Of a DNA stretch of 64,000 nt, positions 1 to 9,862 are shown piece by piece (the first letter of the stretch is position 1; the number at the start of each line of letters is the position of its first letter). Under the pieces are notes generated by a model that was given only the letters and a program-made list of their open reading frames with translations, searched no databases and was not told where the DNA came from. The stretch is from Anisus vortex (lineage: Eukaryota > Mollusca > Gastropoda > Planorbidae): the NCBI GenBank assembly GCA_949126835.1, contig CASBPS010000165.1, forward strand, positions 248,001 through 312,000, read 5' to 3'. The position numbers and the translations under genes were made by a program.

Positions 1-1144
1 CAAATCTGCTTTTGTACGGCCAGTAGAGAAGCCAAAACCACAAATCTGCTGTATTACGGCGAAAAGAGAAGCCAAAACCACAAATCTGCTATTCAAGTCG
101 TTGTACGGCCAGAACAGAAGCACCATTACCACAAATCTGCTAGTCAAGTCGTTGTACGGTTTGTGGAGAAGCCAAAACAACAAATCTGCTTTGTAAGTCC
201 TTGTACGGCCAGAAAAGAAGCCAAAACTAGAAATCTGCTATTCAAGTCGTTGTACGGTTTGTGGAGAGAGCCAAAACCATAAATCTGTTTCTGTACGGCC
301 AGAAAAGGAGCCAAAACCAGAAATCTGCTTTTCAAGTCTTTGTACGGTTTCTGGAGAAGCCAAAACCACAAATCTGCTTTTGTACGGCCAGTAGAGAAGC
401 CAAAACCACAAATCTGCTGTATTACGGCGAAAAGAGAAGCCAAAACCACAAATCTGCTATTCAAGTCGTTGTACGGCCAGAACAGAAGCACCATTACCAC
501 AAATCTGCTAGTCAAGTCGTTGTACGGTTTGTTGAGAAGCCAAAACAACAAATCTGCTTTTTAAGTCCTTGTACGGCCAGAAAAGAAGCCAAAACTAGAA
601 ATCTGCTATTCAAGTCGTTGTACGGTTTTTGGAGAGAGCCAAAACCATAAATCTGCTGTGTTACGGCCAAAAGAGAAGCTAAAACAAGAAATCTGCTATT
701 CAAGTCGTTTTACGGATTGTGGAAAAGCCAAAACCACAATTCTGCTTTTGTACGGCCAGAAAAGGAGCCAAAACCAGAAATCTGCTTTTTAAGTCGTTGT
801 ACGGTTTCTGGAGAAGCCAAAACCACAAATCTGCTTTTGTACGTCTAGTAGAGAAGCCAAAACCACAAATCTTCTGTATTCGGCGAAAAGAAAAGCCAAA
901 ACCACAAATCTGCTATTCAAGTCGTTGTACGGCCAGAACAGAAGCACCATTACCACAAATCTGCTAGTCAAGTCGTTGTACGGTTTATTGAGAAGCCAAA
1001 ACAACAAATCTGCTTTTTAAGTCTTTGTACGGCCAGAAAAAAAGCCAAAACTAGAAATCTGCTATTCAAGTCGTTGTACGGTTTATGGAGAGAGCCAAAA
1101 CCATAAATCTGCTGTTTTACGGCCAGAAAAGAAGCCAAAACAAG
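1..1144. repeat. HOR unit, left-truncated by window, J-less form
   Basis: Order: A-B-C-D-E-F-G-H (2), A-B-C-D-E-F (370), fused I/J (649), K (689), L (738), M (778), N (827), O (867), C (906), D (957), E (1006), F (1055), T (1105). The I monomer ends in CTAAAACAAG, an I/J fusion that removes one 49-bp monomer. The same fusion recurs at 9367 and in the unit at 9863-11393, so these units share descent. Confidence 0.93.
2..369. repeat. 368-bp octamer A-B-C-D-E-F-G-H (exemplar)
   Basis: Eight monomers of 40, 40, 51, 49, 49, 50, 40 and 49 bp, starting at 2, 42, 82, 133, 182, 231, 281 and 321. The next octamer begins at 370 but runs only A to F. This is the most frequently gained or lost module of the array, present zero, one, two or three times per U-to-U unit of simple type. 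368 bp equals 2 x 184, close to a dinucleosome length (inference only). Confidence 0.95.
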
Positions 1145-1185
1145 AAATCTGCTATTCAAGTCGTTGTACCAAAAGCCAAAACCAC
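1145..1185. repeat. Exemplar U monomer (41 bp), HOR period marker
   Basis: A long monomer with an internal 8-bp deletion, so GTACC runs straight into AAAAGCC. There are 30 copies, at starts 1145, 2725, 4346, 5926, 7368, 9863, 11394, 12974, 14185, 15994, 17854, 20299, 21423, 24253, 27939, 29519, 30641, 32221, 34575, 36620, 38200, 40514, 42232, 45451, 47169, 49116, 55928, 57875, 59107 and 61153. Because it occurs at most once per unit, U-to-U distance measures each higher-order repeat. Confidence 0.96.
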
Positions 1186-1314
1186 AAATCTGCTTTTGTA
1201 CGGCCAGAAAAGGAGCCAAAACCACAAATCTGCTGTTTTAAGGCCAAAAGAGAAGCAAAAACCAGAAATCTGCTATTCAAGTCGTTGTACGGACTGCGGA
1301 AACGCCAAAACCAC

Positions 1315-1354
1315 AAATCTGCTTTTGTACGGCCAGTAGAGAAGCCAAAACCAC
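1315..1354. repeat. Exemplar short (40-bp) monomer, type A
   Basis: This is the basic short form: AAATCTGCT, then TTTGTACGG, then the variable tag CCAGTAGAG, then AAGCCAAAACCAC. Types A, B, G, I, L, N, T, V, W and Z are 40-bp relatives that differ mainly in the middle tag. Compared with long monomers it lacks the 9-bp TCAAGTCGT, so it is either the ancestral form or a deletion product. Confidence 0.95.
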
Positions 1355-1980
1355 AAATCTGCTGTTTTACGGTTAGAAAAGAAGCCAAAACAAGAAATCT
1401 GCTATTCAAGTCGTTGTACGGATTGTGGAAAAGCCAAAACCACAAATCTGCTTTTGTACGGCCAGAATAGGAGCCAAAACCAGAAATCTGCTTTTCAAGT
1501 CGTTGTACGGTTTCTGGAGAAGCCAAAACCACAAATCTGCTTTTGTACGGCCAGTAGAGAAGCCAAAACCACAAATCTGCTGTATTACGGCGAAAAGAGA
1601 AGCCAAAACCACAAATCTGCTATTCAAGTTGTTGTACGGCCAGAACAGAAGCACCATTAGCACAAATCTGCTAGTCAAGTCGTTGTACGGTTTGTGGAGA
1701 AGCCAAAACAACAAATCTGCTTTTTAAGTCCTTGTACGGCCAGAAAAGAAGCCAAAACTAGAAATCTGCTATTCAAGTCGTCGTACGGTTTGTGGAGAGA
1801 GCCAAAACCATAAATCTGTTTTTGTACGGCCAGAAAAGGAGCCAAAACCAGAAATCTGCTTTTCAAGTCTTTGTACGGTTTCTGGAGAAGCCAAAACCAC
1901 AAATCTGCTTTTGTACGGCCAGTAGAGAAGCCAAAATTACAAATCTGCTGTATTACGGCGAAAAGAGAAGCCAAAACCAC

Positions 1981-2031
1981 AAATCTGCTATTCAAGTCGT
2001 TGTACGGCCAGAACAGAAGCACCATTACCAC
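1981..2031. repeat. Exemplar 51-bp monomer, type C
   Basis: The longest regular monomer. It carries the private tag AGAAGCACCATTACCAC in place of the usual AGAAGCCAAAACCAC, which adds 2 bp. It always follows a B- or O-type monomer and precedes D. A position-specific version with ATTAGCAC (for example 1613-1663) marks many of the C monomers in the first octamer of a unit. Confidence 0.95.
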
Positions 2032-2129
2032 AAATCTGCTAGTCAAGTCGTTGTACGGTTTGTTGAGAAGCCAAAACAACAAATCTGCTTTTTAAGTCCT
2101 TGTATGGCCAGAAAAGAAGCCAAAACTAG

Positions 2130-2179
2130 AAATCTGCTATTCAAGTCGTTGTACGGTTTGTGGAGAGAGCCAAAACCAT
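2130..2179. repeat. Exemplar 50-bp monomer, type F
   Basis: A long monomer with GGAGAGAGCC instead of GGAGAAGCC (+1 bp), ending in CCAT. In many units the F before a G monomer carries GTCGTCGTACGG (for example at 1762-1811), whereas the F before I or T has GTCGTTGTACGG. It is therefore a position-in-unit marker. Confidence 0.93.
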
Positions 2180-2219
2180 AAATCTGCTGTGTTACGGCCA
2201 AAAGAGAAGCTAAAACCAC

Positions 2220-2268
2220 AAATCTTCTTGTCAAGTCGTTGGACGGCCAGAAAAGAAGCCAAAACAAG
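2220..2268. repeat. Exemplar J monomer with CGTTGGACGG
   Basis: A 49-bp monomer starting AAATCTTCT (not AAATCTGCT) and carrying GTCGTTGGACGG where its relatives read GTCGTTGTACGG. I count about 39 copies, usually once per unit, each directly after an I monomer. It lacks the GTAC tetranucleotide of its relatives. Its similarity to a CENP-B box is discussed in the findings and is not a canonical match. Confidence 0.92.
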
Positions 2269-2317
2269 AAATCTGCTATTCAAGTCGTTGTACGGATTGT
2301 GGAAAAGCCAAAACCAC
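2269..2317. repeat. Exemplar long (49-bp) monomer, type K
   Basis: This is the long form. It equals the short monomer plus TCAAGTCGT inserted after AAATCTGCTAT, with tag CGGATTGTGG before AAAGCC. Types D, E, H, J, K, M and X are 49-bp relatives. The 49/40 difference is exactly 9 bp throughout the array, so one ancestral insertion or deletion explains both size classes. Confidence 0.95.
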
Positions 2318-2446
2318 AAATCTGCTTTTGTACGGCCAGAAAAGGAGCCAATACCAGAAATCTGCTTTTCAAGTCGTTGTACGGTTTCTGGAGAAGCCAA
2401 AACCACAAATCTGCTTTTGTACGTCTAGTAGAGAAGCCAAAACCAC

Positions 2447-2485
2447 AAATCTGCTGTATTTGGCGAAAAGAGAAGCCAAATCCAC
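2447..2485. repeat. Exemplar 39-bp monomer, type O
   Basis: A B-related monomer reading TATTTGGCG (or TATTCGGCG) where B reads TATTACGGCG, which makes it 1 bp shorter. It pairs with the N monomer (tag TACGTCTAGTAG) just upstream. N-O is a diverged copy of A-B that opens the third block of the HOR. Confidence 0.93.
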
Positions 2486-2724
2486 AAATCTGCTATTCAA
2501 GTCGTTGTACGGCCAGAACAGAAGCACCATTACCACAAATCTGCTAGTCAAGTCGTTGTACGGTTTGTTGAGAAGCCAAAACAACAAATCTGCTTTTTAA
2601 GTCCTTGTACGGCCAGAAAAAAAGCCAAAACTAGAAATCTGCTCTTCAAGTCGTTGTACGGTTTATGGAGAGAGCCAAAACCATAAATCTGCTGTTTTAC
2701 GGCCAGAAAAGAAGCCAAAACAAG

Positions 2725-4345
2725 AAATCTGCTATTCAAGTCGTTGTACCAAAAGCCAAAACCACAAATCTGCTTTTGTACGGCCAGAAAAGGAGCCAAA
2801 ACCACAAATCTGCTGTTTTAAGGCCAAAAGAGAAGCAAAAACCAGAAATCTGCTATTCAAGTCGTTGTACGGACTGTGGAAACGCCAAAACCACAAATCT
2901 GCTTTTGTACGGCTAGTAGAGAAGCAAAACCACAAATCTGCTGTTTTACGGTTAGAAAAGAAGCCAAAACAAGAAATCTGCTATTCAAGTCGTTGTACGG
3001 ATTGTGGAAAAGCCAAAACCACAAATCTGCTTTTGTACGGCCAGAATAGGAGCCAAAACCAGAAATCTGCTTTTCAAGTCGTTGTACGGTTTCTGGAGAA
3101 GCCAAAACCACAAATCTGCTTTTGTACGGCCAGTAGAGAAGCCAAAACCACAAATCTGCTGTATTACGGCGAAAAGAGAAGCCAAAACCACAAATCTGCT
3201 ATTCAAGTCGTTGTACGGCCAGAACAGAAGCACCATTACCACAAATCTGCTAGTCAAGTCGTTGTACGGTTTGTGGAGAAGCCAAAACAACAAATCTGCT
3301 TTTTAAGTCCTTGTACGGCCAGAAAAGAAGCCAAAACTAGAAATCTGCTATTCAAGTCGTTGTACGGTTTGTGGAGAGAGCCAAAACCATAAATCTGTTT
3401 CTGTACGGCCAGAAAAGGAGCCAAAACCAGAAATCTGCTTTTCAAGTCTTTGTACGGTTTCTGGAGAAGCCAAAACCACAAATCTGCTTTTGTACGGCCA
3501 GTAGAGAAGCCAAAACCACAAATCTGCTGTATTACGGCGAAAAGAGAAGCCAAAACCACAAATCTGCTATTCAAGTCGTTGTACGGCCAGAACAGAAGCA
3601 CCATTACCACAAATCTGCTAGTCAAGTCGTTGTACGGTTTGTTGAGAAGCCAAAACAACAAATCTGCTTTTTAAGTCCTTGTACGGCCAGAAAAGAAGCC
3701 AAAACTAGAAATCTGCTATTCAAGTCGTTGTACGGTTTTTGGAGAGAGCCAAAACCATAAATCTGCTGTGTTACGGCCAAAAGAGAAGCTAAAACCACAA
3801 ATCTTCTTGTCAAGTCGTTGGACGGTTTCTGGAGAAGCCAAAACCACAAATCTGCTTTTGTACGGCCAGTAAAGAAGCCAAAACCACAAATCTGCTGTAT
3901 TACGTCGAAAAGAGAAGCCAAAACCACAAATCTGCTATTCAAGTCGTTGTACGGCCAGAACAGAAGCACCATTACCACAAATCTGCTAGTCAAGTCGTTG
4001 TACGGTTTCTGGAGAAGCCAAAACCACAAATCTGCTTTTGTACGTCTAGTAGAGAAGCCAAAACCACAAATCTTCTGTATTCGGCGAAAAGAAAAGCCAA
4101 AACCACAAATCTGCTATTCAAGTCGTTGTACGGCCAGAACAGAAGCACCATTACCACAAATCTGCTAGTCAAGTCGTTGTACGGTTTATTGAGAAGCCAA
4201 AACAACAAATCTGCTTTTTAAGTCTTTGTACGGCCAGAAAAAAAGCCAAAACTAGAAATCTGCTATTCAAGTCGTTGTACGGTTTATGGAGAGAGCCAAA
4301 ACCATAAATCTGCTGTTTTACGGCCAGAAAAGAAGCCAAAACAAG
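2725..4345. repeat. HOR unit, 1,621 bp, with two hybrid monomers
   Basis: Canonical through I (3759), but A at 2895 is 39 bp (AGAAGCAAAACC). J (3799-3847) is a J/H hybrid: it starts CTTCTTGTCAAG and ends in TTTCTGGAGAAG. It is followed by an extra A-B-C, then a D/M hybrid at 3979-4027, then N-O-C-D-E-F-T. The sum is 36 monomers, exactly 1,621 bp. The two hybrids are the crossover points of an unequal exchange. Confidence 0.93.
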
Positions 4346-5925
4346 AAATCTGCTATTCAAGTCGTTGTACCAAAAGCCAAAACCACAAATCTGCTTTTGT
4401 ACGGCCAGAAAAGGAGCCAAAACCACAAATCTGCTGTTTTAAGGCCAAAAGAGAAGCAAAAACCAGAAATCTGCTATTCAAGTCGTTGTACGGACTGCGG
4501 AAACGCCAAAACCACAAATCTGCTTTTGTACGGCCAGTAGAGAAGCCAAAACCACAAATCTGCTGTTTTACGGTTAGAAAAGAAGCCAAAACAAGAAATC
4601 TGCTATTCAAGTCGTTGTACGGATTGTTGAAAAGCCAAAACCACAAATCTGCTTTTGTACGGCCAGAATAGGAGCCAAAACCAGAAATCTGCTTTTCAAG
4701 TCGTTGTACGGTTTCTGGAGAAGCCAAAACCACAAATCTGCTTTTGTACGGCCAGTAGAGAAGCCAAAACCACAAATCTGCTGTATTACGGCGAAAAGAG
4801 AAGCCAAAACCACAAATCTGCTATTCAAGTTGTTGTACGGCCAGAACAGAAGCACCATTAGCACAAATCTGCTAGTCAAGTCGTTGTACGGTTTGTGGAG
4901 AAGCCAAAACAACAAATCTGCTTTTTAAGTCCTTGTACGGCCAGAAAAGAAGCCAAAACTAGAAATCTGCTATTCAAGTCGTCGTACGGTTTGTGGAGAG
5001 AGCCAAAACCATAAATCTGTTTTTGTACGGCCAGAAAAGGAGCCAAAACCAGAAATCTGCTTTTCAAGTCTTTGTACGGTTTCTGGAGAAGCCAAAACCA
5101 CAAATCTGCTTTTGTACGGCCAGTAGAGAAGCCAAAATTACAAATCTGCTGTATTACGGCGAAAAGAGAAGCCAAAACCACAAATCTGCTATTCAAGTCG
5201 TTGTACGGCCAGAACAGAAGCACCATTACCACAAATCTGCTAGTCAAGTCGTTGTACGGTTTGTTGAGAAGCCAAAACAACAAATCTGCTTTTTAAGTCC
5301 TTGTATGGCCAGAAAAGAAGCCAAAACTAGAAATCTGCTATTCAAGTCGTTGTACGGTTTGTGGAGAGAGCCAAAACCATAAATCTGCTGTGTTACGGCC
5401 AAAAGAGAAGCTAAAACCACAAATCTTCTTGTCAAGTCGTTGGACGGCCAGAAAAGAAGCCAAAACAAGAAATCTGCTATTCAAGTCGTTGTACGGATTG
5501 TGGAAAAGCCAAAACCACAAATCTGCTTTTGTACGGCCAGAAAAGGAGCCAATACCAGAAATCTGCTTTTCAAGTCGTTGTACGGTTTCTGGAGAAGCCA
5601 AAACCACAAATCTGCTTTTGTACGTCTAGTAGAGAAGCCAAAACCACAAATCTGCTGTATTTGGCGAAAAGAGAAGCCAAATCCACAAATCTGCTATTCA
5701 AGTCGTTGTACGGCCAGAACAGAAGCACCATTACCACAAATCTGCTAGTCAAGTCGTTGTACGGTTTGTTGAGAAGCCAAAACAACAAATCTGCTTTTTA
5801 AGTCCTTGTACGGCCAGAAAAAAAGCCAAAACTAGAAATCTGCTCTTCAAGTCGTTGTACGGTTTATGGAGAGAGCCAAAACCATAAATCTGCTGTTTTA
5901 CGGCCAGAAAAGAAGCCAAAACAAG
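4346..5925. repeat. Canonical 1,580-bp HOR unit
   Basis: Same 35-monomer order as 1145-2724 and its 3,201-bp-shifted copy. It shares the rare X variant GGACTGCGG and the AATTAC variant of B. One visible difference is GATTGTTGA at about 4622 where the first copy has GATTGTGGA. Confidence 0.95.
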
Positions 5926-7367
5926 AAATCTGCTATTCAAGTCGTTGTACCAAAAGCCAAAACCACAAATCTGCTTTTGTACGGCCAGAAAAGGAGCCAA
6001 AACCACAAATCTGCTGTTTTAAGGCCAAAAGAGAAGCAAAAACCAGAAATCTGCTATTCAAGTCGTTGTACGGACTGTGGAAACGCCAAAACCACAAATC
6101 TGCTTTTGTACGGCTAGTAGAGAAGCAAAACCACAAATCTGCTGTTTTACGGTTAGAAAAGAAGCCAAAACAAGAAATCTGCTATTCAAGTCGTTGTACG
6201 GATTGTGGAAAAGCCAAAACCACAAATCTGCTTTTGTACGGCCAGAATAGGAGCCAAAACCAGAAATCTGCTTTTCAAGTCGTTGTACGGTTTCTGGAGA
6301 AGCCAAAACCACAAATCTGCTTTTGTACGGCCAGTAGAGAAGCCAAAACCACAAATCTGCTGTATTACGGCGAAAAGAGAAGCCAAAACCACAAATCTGC
6401 TATTCAAGTCGTTGTACGGCCAGAACAGAAGCACCATTACCACAAATCTGCTAGTCAAGTCGTTGTACGGTTTGTGGAGAAGCCAAAACAACAAATCTGC
6501 TTTTTAAGTCCTTGTACGGCCAGAAAAGAAGCCAAAACTAGAAATCTGCTATTCAAGTCGTTGTACGGTTTGTGGAGAGAGCCAAAACCATAAATCTGTT
6601 TCTGTACGGCCAGAAAAGGAGCCAAAACCAGAAATCTGCTTTTCAAGTCTTTGTACGGTTTCTGGAGAAGCCAAAACCACAAATCTGCTTTTGTACGGCC
6701 AGTAGAGAAGCCAAAACCACAAATCTGCTGTATTACGGCGAAAAGAGAAGCCAAAACCACAAATCTGCTATTCAAGTCGTTGTACGGCCAGAACAGAAGC
6801 ACCATTACCACAAATCTGCTAGTCAAGTCGTTGTACGGTTTGTTGAGAAGCCAAAACAACAAATCTGCTTTTTAAGTCCTTGTACGGCCAGAAAAGAAGC
6901 CAAAACTAGAAATCTGCTATTCAAGTCGTTGTACGGTTTTTGGAGAGAGCCAAAACCATAAATCTGCTGTGTTACGGCCAAAAGAGAAGCTAAAACCACA
7001 AATCTTCTTGTCAAGTCGTTGGACGGTTTCTGGAGAAGCCAAAACCACAAATCTGCTTTTGTACGGCCAGTAAAGAAGCCAAAACCACAAATCTGCTGTA
7101 TTACGTCGAAAAGAGAAGCCAAAACCACAAATCTGCTATTCAAGTCGTTGTACGGCCAGAACAGAAGCACCATTACCACAAATCTGCTAGTCAAGTCGTT
7201 GTACGGTTTGTGGAGAAGCCAAAACAACAAATCTGCTTTTTAAGTCTTTGTACGGCCAGAAAAAAAGCCAAAACTAGAAATCTGCTATTCAAGTCGTTGT
7301 ACGGTTTATGGAGAGAGCCAAAACCATAAATCTGCTGTTTTACGGCAAGAAAAGAAGCCAAAACAAG
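5926..7367. repeat. HOR unit, 1,442 bp
   Basis: Copy of 2725-4345 including the 39-bp A and the J/H hybrid (7000-7048). After the extra A-B-C it continues with an intact D-E-F-T instead of D/M-N-O-C-D-E-F-T. It therefore loses 179 bp (the net of D/M-N-O-C), all whole monomers. A private change, ACGGCAAG, lies in T near 7343. Confidence 0.93.
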
Positions 7368-9862
7368 AAATCTGCTATTCAAGTCGTTGTACCAAAAGCC
7401 AAAACCACAAATCTGCTTTTGTACGGCCAGAAAAGGAGCCAAAACCACAAATCTGCTGTTTTAAGGCCAAAAGAGAAGCAAAAACCAGAAATCTGCTATT
7501 CAAGTCGTTGTACGGACTGTGGAAACGCCAAAACCACAAATCTGCTTTTGTACGGCCAGTAGAGAAGCCAAAACCACAAATCTGCTGTTTTACGGTTAGA
7601 ATAGGAGCCAAAACCAGAAATCTGCTTTTCAAGTCGTTGTACGGTTTCTGGAGAAGCCAAAACCACAAATCTGCTTTTGTACGGCCAGTAGAGAAGCCAA
7701 AACCACAAATCTGCTGTATTACGGCGAAAAGAGAAGCCAAAACCACAAATCTGCTATTCAAGTCGTTGTACGGCCAGAACAGAAGCACCATTACCACAAA
7801 TCTGCTAGTCAAGTCGTTGTACGGTTTGTAGAGAAGCAAAACCACAAATCTGCTGTTTTACGGTTAGAAAAGAAGCCAAAACAAGAAATCTGCTATTCAA
7901 GTCGTTGTACGGATTGTGGAAAAGCCAAAACCACAAATCTGCTTTTGTACGGCCAGAATAGGAGCCAAAACCAGAAATCTGCTTTTCAAGTCGTTGTACG
8001 GTTTCTGGAGAAGCCAAAACCACAAATCTGCTTTTGTACGGCCAGTAGAGAAGCCAAAACCACAAATCTGCTGTATTACGGCGAAAAGAGAAGCCAAAAC
8101 CACAAATCTGCTATTCAAGTCGTTGTACGGCCAGAACAGAAGCACCATTACCACAAATCTGCTAGTCAAGTCGTTGTACGGTTTGTGGAGAAGCCAAAAC
8201 AACAAATCTGCTTTTTAAGTCCTTGTACGGCCAGAAAAGAAGCCAAAACTAGAAATCTGCTATTCAAGTCGTTGTACGGTTTGTGGAGAGAGCCAAAACC
8301 ATAAATCTGTTTCTGTACGGCCAGAAAAGGAGCCAAAACCAGAAATCTGCTTTTCAAGTCTTTGTACGGCTTTTGTACGGCCAGTAGAGAAGCCAAAACC
8401 ACAAATCTGCTGTATTACGGCGAAAAGAGAAGCCAAAACCACAAATCTGCTATTCAAGTCGTTGTACGGCCAGAACAGAAGCACCATTACCACAAATCTG
8501 CTAGTCAAGTCGTTGTACGGTTTGTAGAGAAGCAAAACCACAAATCTGCTGTTTTACGGTTAGAAAAGAAGCCAAAACAAGAAATCTGCTATTCAAGTCG
8601 TTGTACGGATTGTGGAAAAGCCAAAACCACAAATCTGCTTTTGTACGGCCAGAATAGGAGCCAAAACCAGAAATCTGCTTTTCAAGTCGTTGTACGGTTT
8701 CTGGAGAAGCCAAAACCACAAATCTGCTTTTGTACGGCCAGTAGAGAAGCCAAAACCACAAATCTGCTGTATTACGGCGAAAAGAGAAGCCAAAACCACA
8801 AATCTGCTATTCAAGTCGTTGTACGGCCAGAACAGAAGCACCATTACCACAAATCTGCTAGTCAAGTCGTTGTACGGTTTGTGGAGAAGCCAAAACAACA
8901 AATCTGCTTTTTAAGTCCTTGTACGGCCAGAAAAGAAGCCAAAACTAGAAATCTGCTATTCAAGTCGTTGTACGGTTTGTGGAGAGAGCCAAAACCATAA
9001 ATCTGTTTCTGTACGGCCAGAAAAGGAGCCAAAACCAGAAATCTGCTTTTCAAGTCTTTGTACGGTTTCTGGAGAAGCCAAAACCACAAATCTGCTTTTG
9101 TACGGCCAGTAGAGAAGCCAAAACCACAAATCTGCTGTATTACGGCGAAAAGAGAAGCCAAAACCACAAATCTGCTATTCAAGTCGTTGTACGGCCAGAA
9201 CAGAAGCACCATTACCACAAATCTGCTAGTCAAGTCGTTGTACGGTTTGTTGAGAAGCCAAAACAACAAATCTGCTTTTTAAGTCCTTGTACGGCCAGAA
9301 AAGAAGCCAAAACTAGAAATCTGCTATTCAAGTCGTTGTACGGTTTTTGGAGAGAGCCAAAACCATAAATCTGCTGTGTTACGGCCAAAAGAGAAGCTAA
9401 AACAAGAAATCTGCTATTCAAGTCGTTTTACGGATTGTGGAAAAGCCAAAACCACAATTCTGCTTTTGTACAGCCAGAAAAGGAGCCAAAACCAGAAATC
9501 TGCTTTTTAAGTCGTTGTACGGTTTCTGGAGAAGCCAAAACCACAAATCTGCTTTTGTACGTCTAGTAGAAAAGCCAAAACCACAAATCTTCTTTATTCG
9601 GCGAAAAGAGAAGCCAAAACCACAAATCTGCTATTCAAGTCGTTGTACGGCCAGAACAGAAGCACCATTACCACAAATCTGCTAGTCAAGTCGTTGTACG
9701 GTTTATTGAGAAGCCAAAACAACAAATCTGCTTTTTAAGTCTTTGTACGGCCAGAAAAAAAGCCAAAACTAGAAATCTGCTATTCAAGTCGTTGTACGGT
9801 TTATGGAGAGAGCCAAAACCATAAATCTGCTGTTTTACGGCCAGAAAAGAAGCCAAAACAAG
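7368..9862. repeat. Rearranged HOR unit, 2,495 bp, with internal 696-bp duplication
   Basis: Order: U-V-W-X-A, Z/L hybrid (7578, GTTAGAATAGGAG), M-A-B-C, D/A hybrid of 48 bp (7798), Z-K-L-M, A to G, a 60-bp fused H:A monomer (8343-8402), B-C, a second D/A hybrid (8494), Z-K-L-M, a full octamer, A to F, fused I/J (9367), K-L-M-N-O-C-D-E-F-T. These 55 monomers sum to exactly 2,495 bp. 7798-8493 and 8494-9189 are tandem 696-bp copies. Confidence 0.92.

Larger units (their letters stand above)
1145..2724. repeat. Canonical 1,580-bp, 35-monomer HOR (key for letters)
   Basis: Monomers with starts and tags: U 1145 (GTACCAAAAGCC), V 1186, W 1226 (TTTTAAGGCC), X 1266 (GGACTGCGGAAACG), A 1315 (CAGTAGAG), Z 1355 (TTTTACGGTTAG), K 1395 (CGGATTGTGG), L 1444 (CAGAATAGGAG), M 1484 (CGGTTTCTGG). 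Octamer 1533-1900. A 1901, B 1941 (TATTACGGCG), C 1981, D 2032 (CTAGTCAAG), E 2081, F 2130, I 2180 (TGTGTTACGG), J 2220, K 2269, L 2318, M 2358, N 2407, O 2447, C 2486, D 2537, E 2586, F 2635, T 2685 (TTTTACGGCCAG). Length 1,580 is not divisible by 3. Confidence 0.95.
827..7228. repeat. Tandem 3,201-bp duplication (two copies)
   Basis: 827-4027 and 4028-7228 align without gaps at offset 3,201, apart from the last monomer of copy 2, which is an intact D instead of D/M. Each copy spans about two HOR units, including the J/H hybrid, so that hybrid predates the duplication. Confidence 0.93.

Noticed and set aside
2236..2246. Canonical CENP-B box
   Set aside because: The essential pattern nTTCGnnnnAnnCGGGn is not met: two bases are missing between A and CGG, and the outer T and G differ. 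It is kept only as a low-confidence resemblance.
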